DNA of 64,000 nt from Mytilisepta virgata (Eukaryota > Mollusca > Bivalvia > Mytilida > Mytilidae), in assembly GCA_028015205.1 (NCBI GenBank), contig CM051516.1, positions 58,532,230-58,596,229 of the forward strand, given 5' to 3'. Positions 44,580 to 55,400 of the stretch are shown here, piece by piece (positions within the stretch are counted from its first letter, which is position 1; each line of letters starts with the position of its first letter). A program made the translations under genes and the position numbers. The notes under the pieces were generated by a model. It had not been told where the DNA came from. It made no database searches and worked only from the letters and a program-made list of their open reading frames with translations.

Positions 44580-47578
44580 TTGTTTTTGTTTTTGTTTGGG
44601 GGGGGGGGTGTTGGCTAGAGGCCCAAGTAGGTGATTTTGCGTCCTGGATTTCTTTCTTGACAGATTACACGAATTTTTATTTTCAAAATAAATCAATGAA
44701 ACAAAAGATTCACCTACTTGAATCCAGGAAACAAACGTTTCAACCACTTGAATTAAGGACCTAATAGGTCATGTATCATATCAATATTTCAAACCTGATT
44801 TTTGCCAAATTTGGGGTCTGTAAAATATGAAATGAGGAATGATAACACAAATTCCCTGCTAAACGTGGCAAAAGTTGAAAAGACTTTTTTTTCGTAAAAT
44901 GAGCGGGTTTCCTTAGTCTCTAGTAACTTTGTGTATAATGCTATGTTAACGATTTTCTTTATAGCAGAAGTAATACAGGCAAAAGTATATGTATGTATGT
45001 ATGTACGTAGTGAAATTCCGCCATTCAAGACGCACCCCTCGATTGTCTGCAAGGGTACAGCGGATAAATGTACACTCCCTATAGGATTAATGGAGATGTG
45101 TCACTTATAAACTATTCACAACCCACCATCAGGTCAAACCCCAACCCAACAACAATCGAGTGTTAGGACACGTGGCGTCTGTTATTATTAGGTAACTCAC
45201 AATTCACAAGGTTAGAAAACATAAAAGAGGATATTAAATCCAACAAACTAGGAAACAATATACTATACAAGAAAATGTACGTGGTAGTCAGAAAACAACC
45301 GTTTGATTTTAGGAGGAGAAAGGAAGGAGTTGATGAAGGAAAAAGAAATTCATGCTACATAATTTTGTTTAAAAGCGCAAACATATGCAGAAATGAATAT
45401 AACCCTCACCAAACCAGCAGTATATATTGTAAAAAAAATTAATTTGTCCTTCTTGCCCTTCCTCAGTAAAAATCAATAGTTGCTCTTCAATTCGGTAATA
45501 GCTATTCTGTGCTCTTGGAACGACAAAACACCACCAATCAAACTGCAAAAGATATACTAGTTTCCTAAAAATAAGCCATGACTGATCATAAGGGGAGAAT
45601 TTGGGGTTTTACAAATACCAAATATGACAATTTTGCAAGTTTCAAGAAATTTGGGTAATGGCACATTTCGATTGTCCTTGAATTTTCGAAAGTGTCGAAA
45701 AATTGAAGAAAGTACGGTAAACAAGTTATTTTTCTGTAAAGACCAGTTTTATTCTAAATGAAATTCAACTAAACACAAGTAATTAACAATATGAATTTGC
45801 GAAAAAATAGCTCTAAAAAATGAAAAAGCAATATATGCACATAAAAATGCTTTACAGATACAGGTACTAGTAACTTTATTGGCCAATCAAGGTGCCCATT
45901 GAATGGCAGATTAATCACAGTACAATCTTTCATAACATAATAAAACAAACTAAAATCATGAAATAATAAGACAATAACTGTTCATTAGATTAACAATTGT
46001 GTTGATCATATAAAATAAAGTTAATCTAATCATATAAAGTTAAACATAAAAATTTCAGTATTATTGCCAGTAAAATTTTTCAAGGACATCCAACTAGATT
46101 TTACATGTCATGAGAATGCTCGACTGGAAGATAAAACATGATTGCACAGTATAATCAAATATGTTTAAAATCATTTTTAATATTAAAGATATACAAAAAG
46201 GAATAAATCTTAATATTATTGTTTAATGAAATTTAAAAACAAAAATTTAAAAAAATATCTATTAACATTAAAAAAATGTTAATTTTCCTTAATATGAGTT
46301 CATAATTTTAGCAGTGGGAATTTAATTCAACTATAGCTTGCCATATATATACATGTGCATATATCATACACTCATATAACATATAACATATATATAATAT
46401 TATAAATTTTGACACCTGCAGAAAATAGTAAATTGTATTACAATTAACAAATTTAACCTACAAAAGAAATGTTTAATTGTATTGAAAGCTATGATAAACA
46501 GTTTATTATATTAAATATCGTTCTTTTTCTTATCTTTCCATCCTTAGGATTTTGCTAGTTAAGAGATTTTATTGCATAAAGTCAACTTTTCCTCATAGGG
46601 TTCTACACTCAGTAGTTTGGCTGATTTAACAAAACCCCAACTTTATATATCATTAAACATTAAATATGACAAAGACTTTATATTAAGGATTCTCGCTGGT
46701 CATGTTTTGGTCTTTTTGTCAGATTTTCGAAATCCTCGGGTTTTATCCATTTCTTAAACATGAAATTTTGTGTCCATGAACCCCCACTTTTTCTTTTATA
46801 ATTCAATCATGTATACCTTAAAATGGTATTTGGCAAAACTTTATGAAATCCGTTTTATTTTTTCATACAATTTTGAGAGACTGAAGTTGTCAATGCAAAG
46901 ACAATGAAAAATCCAGAGAAAACCCATTTCCTGCAAATTTTCAATGCCTTATAGCTCTAAAATGAGCAAATGAACCTATATTTTTTTCTTGCTTATTTGT
47001 TTATTATTCATATGTTCTCTCAAACTAAAACACTTATTTCAAATCCTATATATTTCCTGTTAGACCAGCGATCTTCCTTAAGTACTAGATTTTATTTATC
47101 AGGTATGAAAGGTTTTACATATTATTTTAGAAAAAACATTAAATCAACTACCAGCTTGATATGACTGTAAAACTGACAAATTTTGCTATTAGGTTTTAAA
47201 ATTAACATGGAAGGGTAATGGCAATTTCGTTTTTATTTTAATTTCAGGTGCAGTAGAAATTTTAAAAATTTACAATATATGATATACATTTTGTAATTGT
47301 TTAAAAATATAATAACATAACAATATTCTCTCAGCCAAAATCGTTTCTTGCACAATGCTATTACTGACATGATTGAATTGTTCATATTGTTTGTTTCTGT
47401 TATAAACACATGTCTTTGTTTTTGTATTTATTTCCAAAGAAACGTTGGCTTGAACTGAAAATAAATCACCCAATCCTACCGTCACTACATTTAAACAACA
47501 AACCGGATATTTGACAGTCACAGTAACTTTCAGTCATTCAGATGAGATTGCCACATCTTTAAAAATATTACAGGCAAT
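44013..47578. other. Spacer between genes D and E
   Basis: Includes a (GTTTT)n/T-rich low-complexity tract followed by a G-run (44,528-44,609) and a short (GTAT)n run (about 44,990-45,005). The rest is AT-rich and I recognise no further gene or repeat. A minus-strand AATAAA at 47,232-47,237, about 340 bp past the gene E stop, might be its polyadenylation signal. Confidence 0.4.
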
Positions 47579-48135
47579 TTAAAGTCTGTTGTATTCGTTT
47601 TCATTTTTCCTGAATTTCAAGAAATACAGGATTAAGATCAGAACAACACAAACTGCTACTCCCACAGCTATCCCTCCACCAAAACTGGCTCCACTGAAGT
47701 CCGACTTTTTGTTAGGTTTGGAGGTTGTTGTAGACACATGTGGTCTTGTTGATTTGGTTGGACTTTTTGTCGTCTTCGTTGGAGTAGTCTTAGTTGAGTT
47801 GTGCGTTGTCGGTGTTGTCTTAGTTGTGTTGTGCGTTGTCGGTGTTGTCTTAGTTGTGTTGTGCGTTGTCAGTGTTGTCTTAGTTGTTTTGTGCGTTTTT
47901 GGTGTTGTTTTAGTTGTGCTGTGAGTTGTCGGTGTTGTCTTAGTTGTGTTGTGAGTTGTCGGTGTTGTCTTAGTTGTCTTGTGCGTTGTTGGTGTTGTCT
48001 TAGTTGTCTTGTGAGTTCTCGGTGTTGTATTAGTTGTCTTGTGCGTTGTAAGTGTTGTTGTAGTTGTAACCGTTTGGTTGGTTGTCTTACTGTGGTGGGA
48101 AGGCGTACTCGCTGTCGTCGTCTTCTTTGTATTAT
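47579..48135 (-). CDS. Gene E, exon 2: repetitive mucin stalk, membrane segment and YNRL tail (CD164-like sialomucin)
   Basis: Acceptor 'CTTCTATTTTTATAG', phase 1. With exon 1 (52,915-52,981) it encodes 207 residues. The stalk is dominated by nine 10-residue repeats of the type T-T-H-K/N-T-T-K-T-T-P, heavily O-glycosylatable. Then S-D-F-S-G-A-S-F-G-G-G leads into a membrane segment (about 175-195, A-V-G-V-A-V-C-V-V-L-I-L-I-L-Y). The tail K-F-R-K-N-E-N-E-Y-N-R-L ends in YNRL, the best terminal YxxPhi signal of the cluster. The open frames on the opposite strand (Val/Cys-rich) are shadows of these repeats. Confidence 0.86.
47791..48060 (-). repeat. 30-bp coding minisatellite within gene E, nine copies
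   Basis: Exact 30-bp register from 47,791 to 48,060 (plus-strand unit 'TAGTTGTGTTGTGCG' then 'TTGTCGGTGTTGTCT'), each unit encoding ten residues of the Thr-rich stalk. Because every unit is 30 bp, copy-number change would keep the reading frame. Confidence 0.93.
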
Positions 48136-49784
48136 CTATAAAAATAGAAGAAACAACCAGTCAGTTAATAAGTAGGGCCAATTTCCCCCGATGTTTTTTT
48201 TTCACTTTTTGGGTCATTTTTTGAAAGACATTTAGCGGTTTTCAAAATGTATTAGTTAATAAGTAACTAAAAACTACACTAACTATCTAAACATAGATTT
48301 GTGGGATACAAATTTTCTCTTTTTTTGTCGTTAAGACAAGCCTGACATTAGACCGGAAAAAAAATCAAATTTATTTAACTTATAGGTTTAAGATTCAAAC
48401 ACATTATATACCATCTTTTATCAAAGAAATTGAAATACACGTGAAAATTAATAGTTATCGGGGTGAAACAAATATAGGGGGAATGGCCCTTCTACTCGGT
48501 CTTTTTACAACGTGAATTTAAAGGGAAATGAATCATTTACTTCGTTCACACATATTCTATCATATATACGAATGTATATTTGAGTAACACATACCAATAA
48601 AAGTTGCGTGTAGCACCTGTTTGATATACGCACTGTTTTGCCTTACTTTCAATTGATTTATAAAGGCTGGTTTGAAATATGAACTACTTCTTATTGAAAA
48701 TCAAATTTTACCGTCTTTTGTAATAGCTAGGTTTAAAACGAAATAATATACATGTAATTATATTCATATTCTACAAGTTGTTTAGTCAATACTTCTAAAC
48801 CAACGTAAAGCGTAAAGAATTCATTACACACGCAGTTTCCACAAACATGAATTAACGCGAACTCCATCACGTTTAAATATTTGCGACAGAAAAAAATCCT
48901 TCAACCCCCTGTCAAACAAAATGATGTAGATATGTTTTTATATCTATATGGGTTGAAAATCCCGGATAGAAATTAGTTATGGTCATATAATACTGTACGA
49001 TGAAACATGAGTCATTTCTTAATTAATTAGACAGCTCTACGCAAGAACTGATCCATATTTGAAGAGCGTTGTACAAATAGGCGCATTCCATTCGCACTTG
49101 TTTTAATGCTTTTCGCCAAATTAATTTCACAGGTAATAGTCATAATTTGTAACCGTTAGAAGTAAAATTTTGTATTTACGAGTACATACAGTGTATGTTT
49201 AGTGAGTTTTCCCTCACATATGTAGTTTAGTCTTTAAAAGACCCAAGGGTCTATGGAAAGAGTTCTATATGGCACCCCCAGCTGTGTATATCTTTGACGG
49301 AATAAGCATATAGATGCAGATGGGCCTAATGGAAGTCTTGCCGGGTCTATTTCACATTCATCAGATTTACATGTAATGAGTTGATTCTTGTTTACACTGA
49401 AATTAATAGTGGGAACAATTTTATCATTTTGGATGGACATACGTGCAGGCAGTCCAATGGTCTTTAAAATGGGAACATTTCTCACAGATGTACAACGAAA
49501 AGGTGCGTAAGCAGGGAAAGGAAAAACTTGAATTCGTTACAGAATGGTATCAATTGTTTCTCGAAAGGGACATTTGTAGAAGCCGATTGTTCACATTGTT
49601 GCTTTTAGGTACTCTGCCAGCACTGATTTATAGTTAGATTTTACTGTGATTTAGCACACGATGCTGTTATTGATTTTAATGTTTTACCTGGAAATGAATC
49701 TATATTGTGTTCAGTTACCTTATTAAACTAACTTTATCCTGCTCAAAATCGTACTGCCACCTCTTCGTGGTGAGCAGCGGGCAG
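48136..49784. other. Left part of gene E intron
   Basis: AT-rich sequence with no supported exon. An open minus-strand frame at 49,234-49,485 and an open plus-strand frame at 49,443-49,637 have no recognisable family and lie beside the LINE remnant, so they may be decayed mobile-element sequence. Confidence 0.35.
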
Positions 49785-50056
49785 GTTTTTTGCTGAATAA
49801 AGCATCAAATTCAAAGGTGGTCGTTAAAGAAATGAATTCTTGTATTGACCATCAATTAGGTATAAAAACTGGAAGATATAAATATATACCCAGAGAGCAA
49901 AGACTTTGCAAGAAATACAAGGTTCTTGACCATGAGAAACATTTTCTTTTAAATTTTCAGATAAATTCTGACCCACGTGATGATTTTTTATCGATACAGC
50001 CTTTAAGAGCATTAATAAAGTTAAATACATATTGTCACCTAATACTAATACAATAG
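49785..50056 (+). pseudogene. LINE C-terminal fragment
   Basis: The frame includes L-G-I-K-T-G-R-Y-K-Y-I-P-R-E-Q-R-L-C-K-K and then H-E-K-H-F-L-L-N-F, the C-terminal Cys/His-type domain of the same LINE family as 10,775-11,834 and 17,600-17,957. Two of the expected cysteines are replaced (Y and N), and no reverse transcriptase is attached. It is in the intron of gene E. Confidence 0.7.
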
Positions 50057-50374
50057 AACTTGTTTGTCATACCGGAGTTTTCAACAAGAAGTCTTTAGAA
50101 CTGCTCATGTAGGGAATCAGACCCTGGTCAGACAGGTTCTTAATTGATAAAACACTTAAATTTTTCTTTATCTTTGCATGGTGTTGTTTTATTATGTCTT
50201 TTATTGTTTTACTTTGATCCTAAGGGGTATTATCCTGCAAATAAAGATATGTTATTACAATCTTTCAGTGTATTGTAAGCCTTTCAGATGGCTGCCATTG
50301 AACCTCGTACCCCCTTTTTGACTCGTATAGTTAAGAATTTTTTAATTCAGTCAAATTATTGAGACAATTCTGTA

Positions 50375-51655
50375 TTCACTTTTATGTCCCCTTTCCTGTA
50401 TTTAGTTTTATGTCCCCTTTTCTGTATTCAGTTTTATGTCCCCCTTTTCTGTATTCAGCTTTATGTCCCCTTTTCTGTATTCAGTTTTATGTCCCCTTTT
50501 CTGTATTCAGTTTTATGTCCCATTTTCTGTTTTCAGTTTTATGTCCCCCTTTTTATATTCAGTTTTATGTCCCCTTTCTGTATTAAGTTTTATGCCCCCC
50601 CTTCCTGTATTCGGTTTTATGTCTCCTTTCCTGTATTCAGTTTTAAGCCCCCTTTCTGTATTCAGTTTTATGTCCCCCTTTCTATATTCAGTTTTATGTC
50701 CCCTTTCTGTATTAAGTTTTATGTCCCCTTTCTATATTCAGTTTTATGTCCCCCTTCCTGTATTAAGTTTTATGTCCCCCTTCCTGTATTTAGTTTTATG
50801 TCCCTTTCCTGTATTCGGTTTTATGTCTCCTTTCATGTATTCAGTTTTATGACCCCTTTCCTGTATTTTGTTTTATGTCCCCTTCTTGTTTTCAGTTTTA
50901 TATCCCCTTTTCTGTATTTAGTTTTATTCTGTATTCAGTTTTATTTTCCATTTTTCTGTATTCAGTTTTATGTCTGCTTTCCTGTATTTAGTTTTATGTC
51001 CCCTTCCTGTATTCATTATTATGTCCCCTTTTCTGTATTCAGTGTTATATCCCCTTTTCTGTATTCAGTTTTATGTCCCCTTTTGTGTATTCACTTTAAT
51101 GTCCCCTTTTGTATATTCAGTTTTATGTCCCCTTCCTGTATTCAGTTTTATGACCCCTTCCTGTATTCAGTTTTATGTCCCCTTTTCTGTATTCAGTTTT
51201 ATGTCCCCTTCCTGTTTTCAGTTGTATGTCCCCTTTTCTGTATTCAGTTTTATGTCCCCTTTTCTGTATTCAGTTTTATGTCCCCTTTCTGTTTTCAGTT
51301 TTATGTCCCCTTTCCTATATTCACTTTAATGTGCTTTTCCTGTATTAATTTTTTTTTGTCGCCCTTTCTGTATTCAGTTTTATGTCCCTTTTTATGTATT
51401 CAGTTTATGTTTACTTCCTGTATTCAGTTTTATGTCCCCTTTTCAAAAACCGATTTTTTTGTCCCCTTCCTGTATTCAGTTTTATGTCCACTACCTGTAT
51501 CCAGTTTTATGTCAGTTTTATGTCCCCGTTTCTGTATTCAGTTGTATGTCCCCTTTCCTATATTCAGTTTTATGCCCAGTACCTGTATTCAGTTTTATGT
51601 CCACTACCTGTATTCAGTTTTATGTCAGTTTTATGTCCCCGTTTCTGTATTCAGA
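50375..51655. repeat. 26-bp minisatellite, about 49 copies, in gene E intron
   Basis: The unit is 'TTTTATGTCCCC' + 'TTTTCTGTATTCAG', with frequent length and base variants. As 26 is not a multiple of 3 and the unit has no stop in any frame, all three plus-strand frames stay open for hundreds of codons (a 78-bp, 26-residue super-period). The result is Phe/Val/Cys/Pro-rich frames up to 425 codons long. These are artefacts of the repeat, not a membrane protein. Confidence 0.95.
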
Positions 51656-51732
51656 TGCTGATGAGGCTGAATGATAGGTCAGAAATTCCAAACTGCAAAA
51701 ATTAACGAGGTTCAGATATAGGTTTGTAAAGA

Positions 51733-52135
51733 TTGATTGATTGTTACTTAACGTCCAGTGGCAAATATTTCAACCTTCTTCAGGACGAGAAACAGTTTAA
51801 TTTATCAAACCATTGAAATAAGGGATGGGAATGAACACAAAGGGGAACAAATTTTGACTGCCACTGTAAAAGGAGGATGATTGGGTAGGGTCGGATAATT
51901 CAGCATTCTGTAACGGCCATCAGCCTACTCTTCTTCGAAAACTACAGAAGGGGTCTTTAGCGTGCAGGGAGCGTCGCATTCTCAAAACACGTTAACCAGT
52001 ATAGTCGCTGTCGAGCTTTCCATATTAATGACATGAAAACCCCCAAAGAGAGGATCTCCCCTATCCGTCACTTGGGGACGCGCTACGCAGTTCTATTGGT
52101 TGAGCTCCCGTGATCCATCACAGGTGCCCAGAGTT
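51733..52135 (-). mobile_element. SINE-like repeat R3, copy b
   Basis: On the minus strand it runs from 'GGGCACCTGTGATGG' through 'CTGCACGCTAAAGACC' to 'TTGCCACTGGACGTTAAG' and the tail 'TAACAATCAATCAATC'. Same family as 42,590-42,905 but with the 3' end intact. The (AATC)n-type tail supports a retrotransposed short element. In the intron of gene E. Confidence 0.72.
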
Positions 52136-52520
52136 TGTTAGGAACATAAGGTGAAAGTAATTAAATGCAATATACATGTAATAAAATTTTAGAGACAGTA
52201 TCTTTACTCTCTTTAGTCGCTATTATCAGTCACGGAGGGATAACTTCCTATATAATGGTAACTTCATATGTGCGGCCCAAAAGGGTCTATTTTTACTCAT
52301 CTAAAATATGGGAAAAGGTATATTATTTAAATAAAATATACATGATTAGGTCATATTTTCAGATAAATAAAATTACATGCTCTATTTTCCCCTCTGCATG
52401 CAAAGACCTTTAGTACTGAACTATTTGTGAAAATACAAGGTTAGAAAATATTTGATAGTGTCAGGAAAAGCGTGGTTTATCTTTGGATTGTTATTTTATA
52501 AATGATTAGGTTACACTTTA

Positions 52521-52602
52521 TCATCCTCCCAAATCAAGGCTCTGTATCCACGTTCGTTCCTACAAACGAACGTGAATACAAAACCATGACTTGGGAGGAT
52601 GA
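52521..52602. repeat. 82-bp hairpin
   Basis: 'TCATCCTCCCAA' with 'TTGGGAGGATGA', and an inner pair 'ACGTTCGTT' with 'AACGAACGT' separated by a 7-nt loop 'CCTACAA' or similar. It could fold as a stem in RNA. It is in the gene E intron about 310 bp from the exon 1 donor. It is probably a tiny MITE. Confidence 0.6.
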
Positions 52603-52914
52603 CTTTCTTGGAATCTGAAATATATGAATAGGGTGGGATTCGAAAATGTTGGCCGCACACCTGTACCATAATAAAGGACTGGTTACTTCCGTGTTATCAG
52701 CATGTTTTCCTAAAATTCTTTTTTTTCAAAGTTATTCTTTTATTGTACAACATCATTCAGTTCTTTATTTTATTAGGTTATTATTCTCTATTAATTTTTT
52801 ATACCATATTTTCTTCTTTTTAAACCTCTTCCTCTTCCTCATTATTGCAGAATTTTTCTATAATTATATATATGAATAATAACGACGAGGAATTTTTTTT
52901 TACTTTTTTCTTAC

Positions 52915-52981
52915 CTTCCAAAGAACTGGCCGATGCTACAATAATTGCAGAAATAAGGATAATTTTCCAATACACTTCCAT
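52915..52981 (-). CDS. Gene E, exon 1: signal peptide
   Basis: The ATG at 52,981 opens M-E-V-Y-W-K-I-I-L-I-S-A-I-I-V-A-S-A-S-S-L-E, with likely cleavage after A-S-A. It ends 'GGAAG|GTAAGAAA' in phase 1 and joins 48,135 to form an aspartate codon. The intron is about 4.8 kb and carries the 26-bp array, R3 copy b, a LINE fragment and a hairpin. This is the rightmost gene of the cluster; no further paralogue is visible to the right. Confidence 0.82.
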
Positions 52982-53193
52982 ACTGCCTCAATCCTTCTTG
53001 TACAAAGAAAAAATCCCGCAAGGAAGTAAATTATTGGTTTTCCAAAAATCAGTTTACAAAACGAAGAGAATTTTAAATTCCAAATAAATCACATGACCTG
53101 CTTATAAATTGAACAAATATATCCGTCAAATCTTTACGCAAGGTTAAGTACATATTCATGAATGGGAATTATACACACCCCATGGAAATATGC

Positions 53194-53333
53194 AGGATAG
53201 CGGGAGTCAAAGCTTGTCCTAACCTCTAAAGCAAAAAGAGATTACGGAGGATGGACAAAATAATCAGGATAGCGGGAGTCAAGGCTTGTCCTAACCTCTA
53301 AAGCGAAAAGAGATCACGGAGGATGGACAAAAA
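53194..53333. repeat. 72-bp direct duplication upstream of gene E
   Basis: 'AGGATAGCGGGAGTCAA' starts at 53,194 and 53,266. Each copy continues 'GCTTGTCCTAACCTC', 'AAAGAGAT.ACGGAGG' and 'ATGGACAAAA' with three or four differences. It is about 210-355 bp upstream of the gene E start, so it could overlap its regulatory region. Confidence 0.88.
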
Positions 53334-54291
53334 TATTATAAGAATAAGAAGTTACAAGGACACATGTAAACTTAAGGTATCCGAACCATAATAGATCATG
53401 ACCGAAAATTGTATCTCTTTTTTACCGTGAATGGCTGAAACAAACAATTTAAAGCTGGAATTTTGTAAATATATTTTTCTCAAGTTGAAACACACTTTGT
53501 TGCTTATATGCAGAGTCTGTAAAAATAAGTTTGTTATATTGGCATTTCCGAAGTTTGCCGATAATTACCGAGGTCATTTCAATTGCGTTGTATGGAACAT
53601 CCGGGAACTTTTGAATAATCACGTGGGCATTTATGCTCCGGATACCTTAAGAATCAGGGACCGGAATAACGAAGGTACCTAAGATACGTCTTATGATCAA
53701 CTTAAAGACCATCTTAAGACCGTAAATCAAAGCTGTCATAGGATGATCATAAGTTATGACATCCTAACCATATATAAATATATTTTTCAATGGTTGCTGA
53801 GAATATTTGATAGATTGATATTTATTAATAAGAAATTCTTTTAAAGACTTATAATTGATTGATTTTGCAGTTATACATATAAAATTTGCTCAGAACCTGC
53901 CTTTTTTATTTAACATATTAGTTAGGACACATCACAACTCAAAATGTGACAATCACTTGGATCGATTGGAAGGGCGGGCCTCCCTTAGAGTCCCAAAAAT
54001 GCGCCCCTCTGCCCCACAAATCTAATGATCATAAGACCTTATAAGCTTGGTGTTTTCTCAATAAATTTGTGAGGACGTGGTAATTTTTTCCTATCGAGGG
54101 CAATTATGCACACCAAGAAGGAAAAATGTAACAGATACAATTTTTGCTTGAATCATCAATTACCATGTAAATCAAATAATCAAGTATTAAAAGAGTATCA
54201 AGTGGGCGACATGGAACCCATAAATCTGTTGCTTAAAGGCAGATCACAGACATTCAGTTTGTTATATGAGCTGCTTTTATTGTAAAAAAAA
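53334..54291. other. Non-coding spacer
   Basis: AT-rich. A patch at 53,690-53,760 is rich in 'CTTATGATCA' / 'TGATCATAAG' inverted motifs. No gene was recognised. Confidence 0.35.
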
Positions 54292-55400
54292 CTAGAGGCT
54301 CTAAAGAGCCTATATCGCTCACCTGCATTGAACTTTAAATCTTGAGCAGGACTAAAGATTTGGCTGGTTTTTCTATAGGGTTCTATGTTCGGCTGTGGCA
54401 GCCAAGATGGTTGACAGTCTATGTCAATGGACACATTTCTAAAAGAGAACCATCAAAGGACCATTGCTACCAAGTCTAGTTCTAATTGGCTTAGTGATTT
54501 CAGACCAGAAGATTTTTGAGTGAATTTCCCATAGGGTCCTATGTTAAACTAAGTTCGGCTGTGTCGGCCATCTTGGTTCACAGTCCACGAAATCAGACAA
54601 TACTGAAAGAGGACCTCCTAAGGACCATTGCTGCAAATTCTAATTCCAATTGGTCAAGCGGCTTCAGAAAAGAAGATTTTTTCAATGAATTTTCCCATCG
54701 GGCCTTATGTTAAACTAAGTTCGGTTGCGGCAGCCATCTCGGTTGACAGTCCAGGTCATGGGATACAATTCTGAAAGAGGACCATATAAGGACCATTGCT
54801 GCAAAGTCTGGTTCCAATTGGTAAAGTGGTTTCAAATAAAAAGATTTTTCAGTGAATTTTCCCATAGGGCTCTATGTTCAACTAAGTTCGGCTGTGGCTG
54901 CCATCTTGGTTAACAGTCCGGGTCATCGGACATCCTTCTGAAAGAGAACCTCCTAAGGACCATTACTGCCAAGTTTTGTTGCAACTGGCCTTGTAGTTTC
55001 ATAGATTTTTGAAATTCATCCCCACCCTTTTTCTATTTTTAGTAACAGCAGCCATGTCGGTTGGAAGTCGGGGATGCCGGACATGTTTGGAAAGGGGCCA
55101 CCAAAGGATCAAAGTTTGGTTCAAATTGGCTCAGTGGTTTCAGGGGAGTTGAAAAAGTAAAATTTCCATAGGCTCAATGTTAAACTAAGTCCAGCCATGG
55201 TGGCCATGTAGGATGGCGTTCGGGGAAACCGAACATAAATTTTAAAAGGGGCCACCAAGGACCATTCCACCAAAGTTTGGTTCAAATTGGCCTAATGGTC
55301 TCCGAGAAGATAACGAAAATGTTAAATTCCCATAGACTCCAAGGTTAAACTATGTCCAACCATGGCAGCCATATTGGAATGGCGCCCCGGAAAACGAAAT
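54292..55400 (+). repeat. Dispersed repeat family R1, copy c (tail lost)
   Basis: Head 'CTAGAGGCTCTAAAG' + 'AGCCTATATCGCTCACC', then diverged internal repeats of roughly 180 bp ('CCCATAGGGTCCTATG', 'TAAACTAAGTTCGGC', 'GCCATCTTGGTT', 'AAGGACCATTGCTGC'). The conserved tail and hairpin are absent. The copy runs straight into the 72-bp array at about 55,400. Confidence 0.82.

Noticed and set aside
44391..44764. Lys/Gln-rich minus-strand and Phe-rich plus-strand frames
   Set aside because: They are translations of the (GTTTT)n and G-run low-complexity tract.
47589..48224. Plus-strand Val/Cys-rich frames
   Set aside because: They are antisense shadows of the Thr-rich stalk of gene E, whose exon has splice signals, correct phase, a membrane segment and a sorting motif.
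50384..51661. Longest open frame of the window (425 codons), plus strand
   Set aside because: It is entirely composed of the 26-bp tandem repeat, equally long frames exist in the other two phases, and it is Phe/Val/Cys/Pro-rich with no domain.
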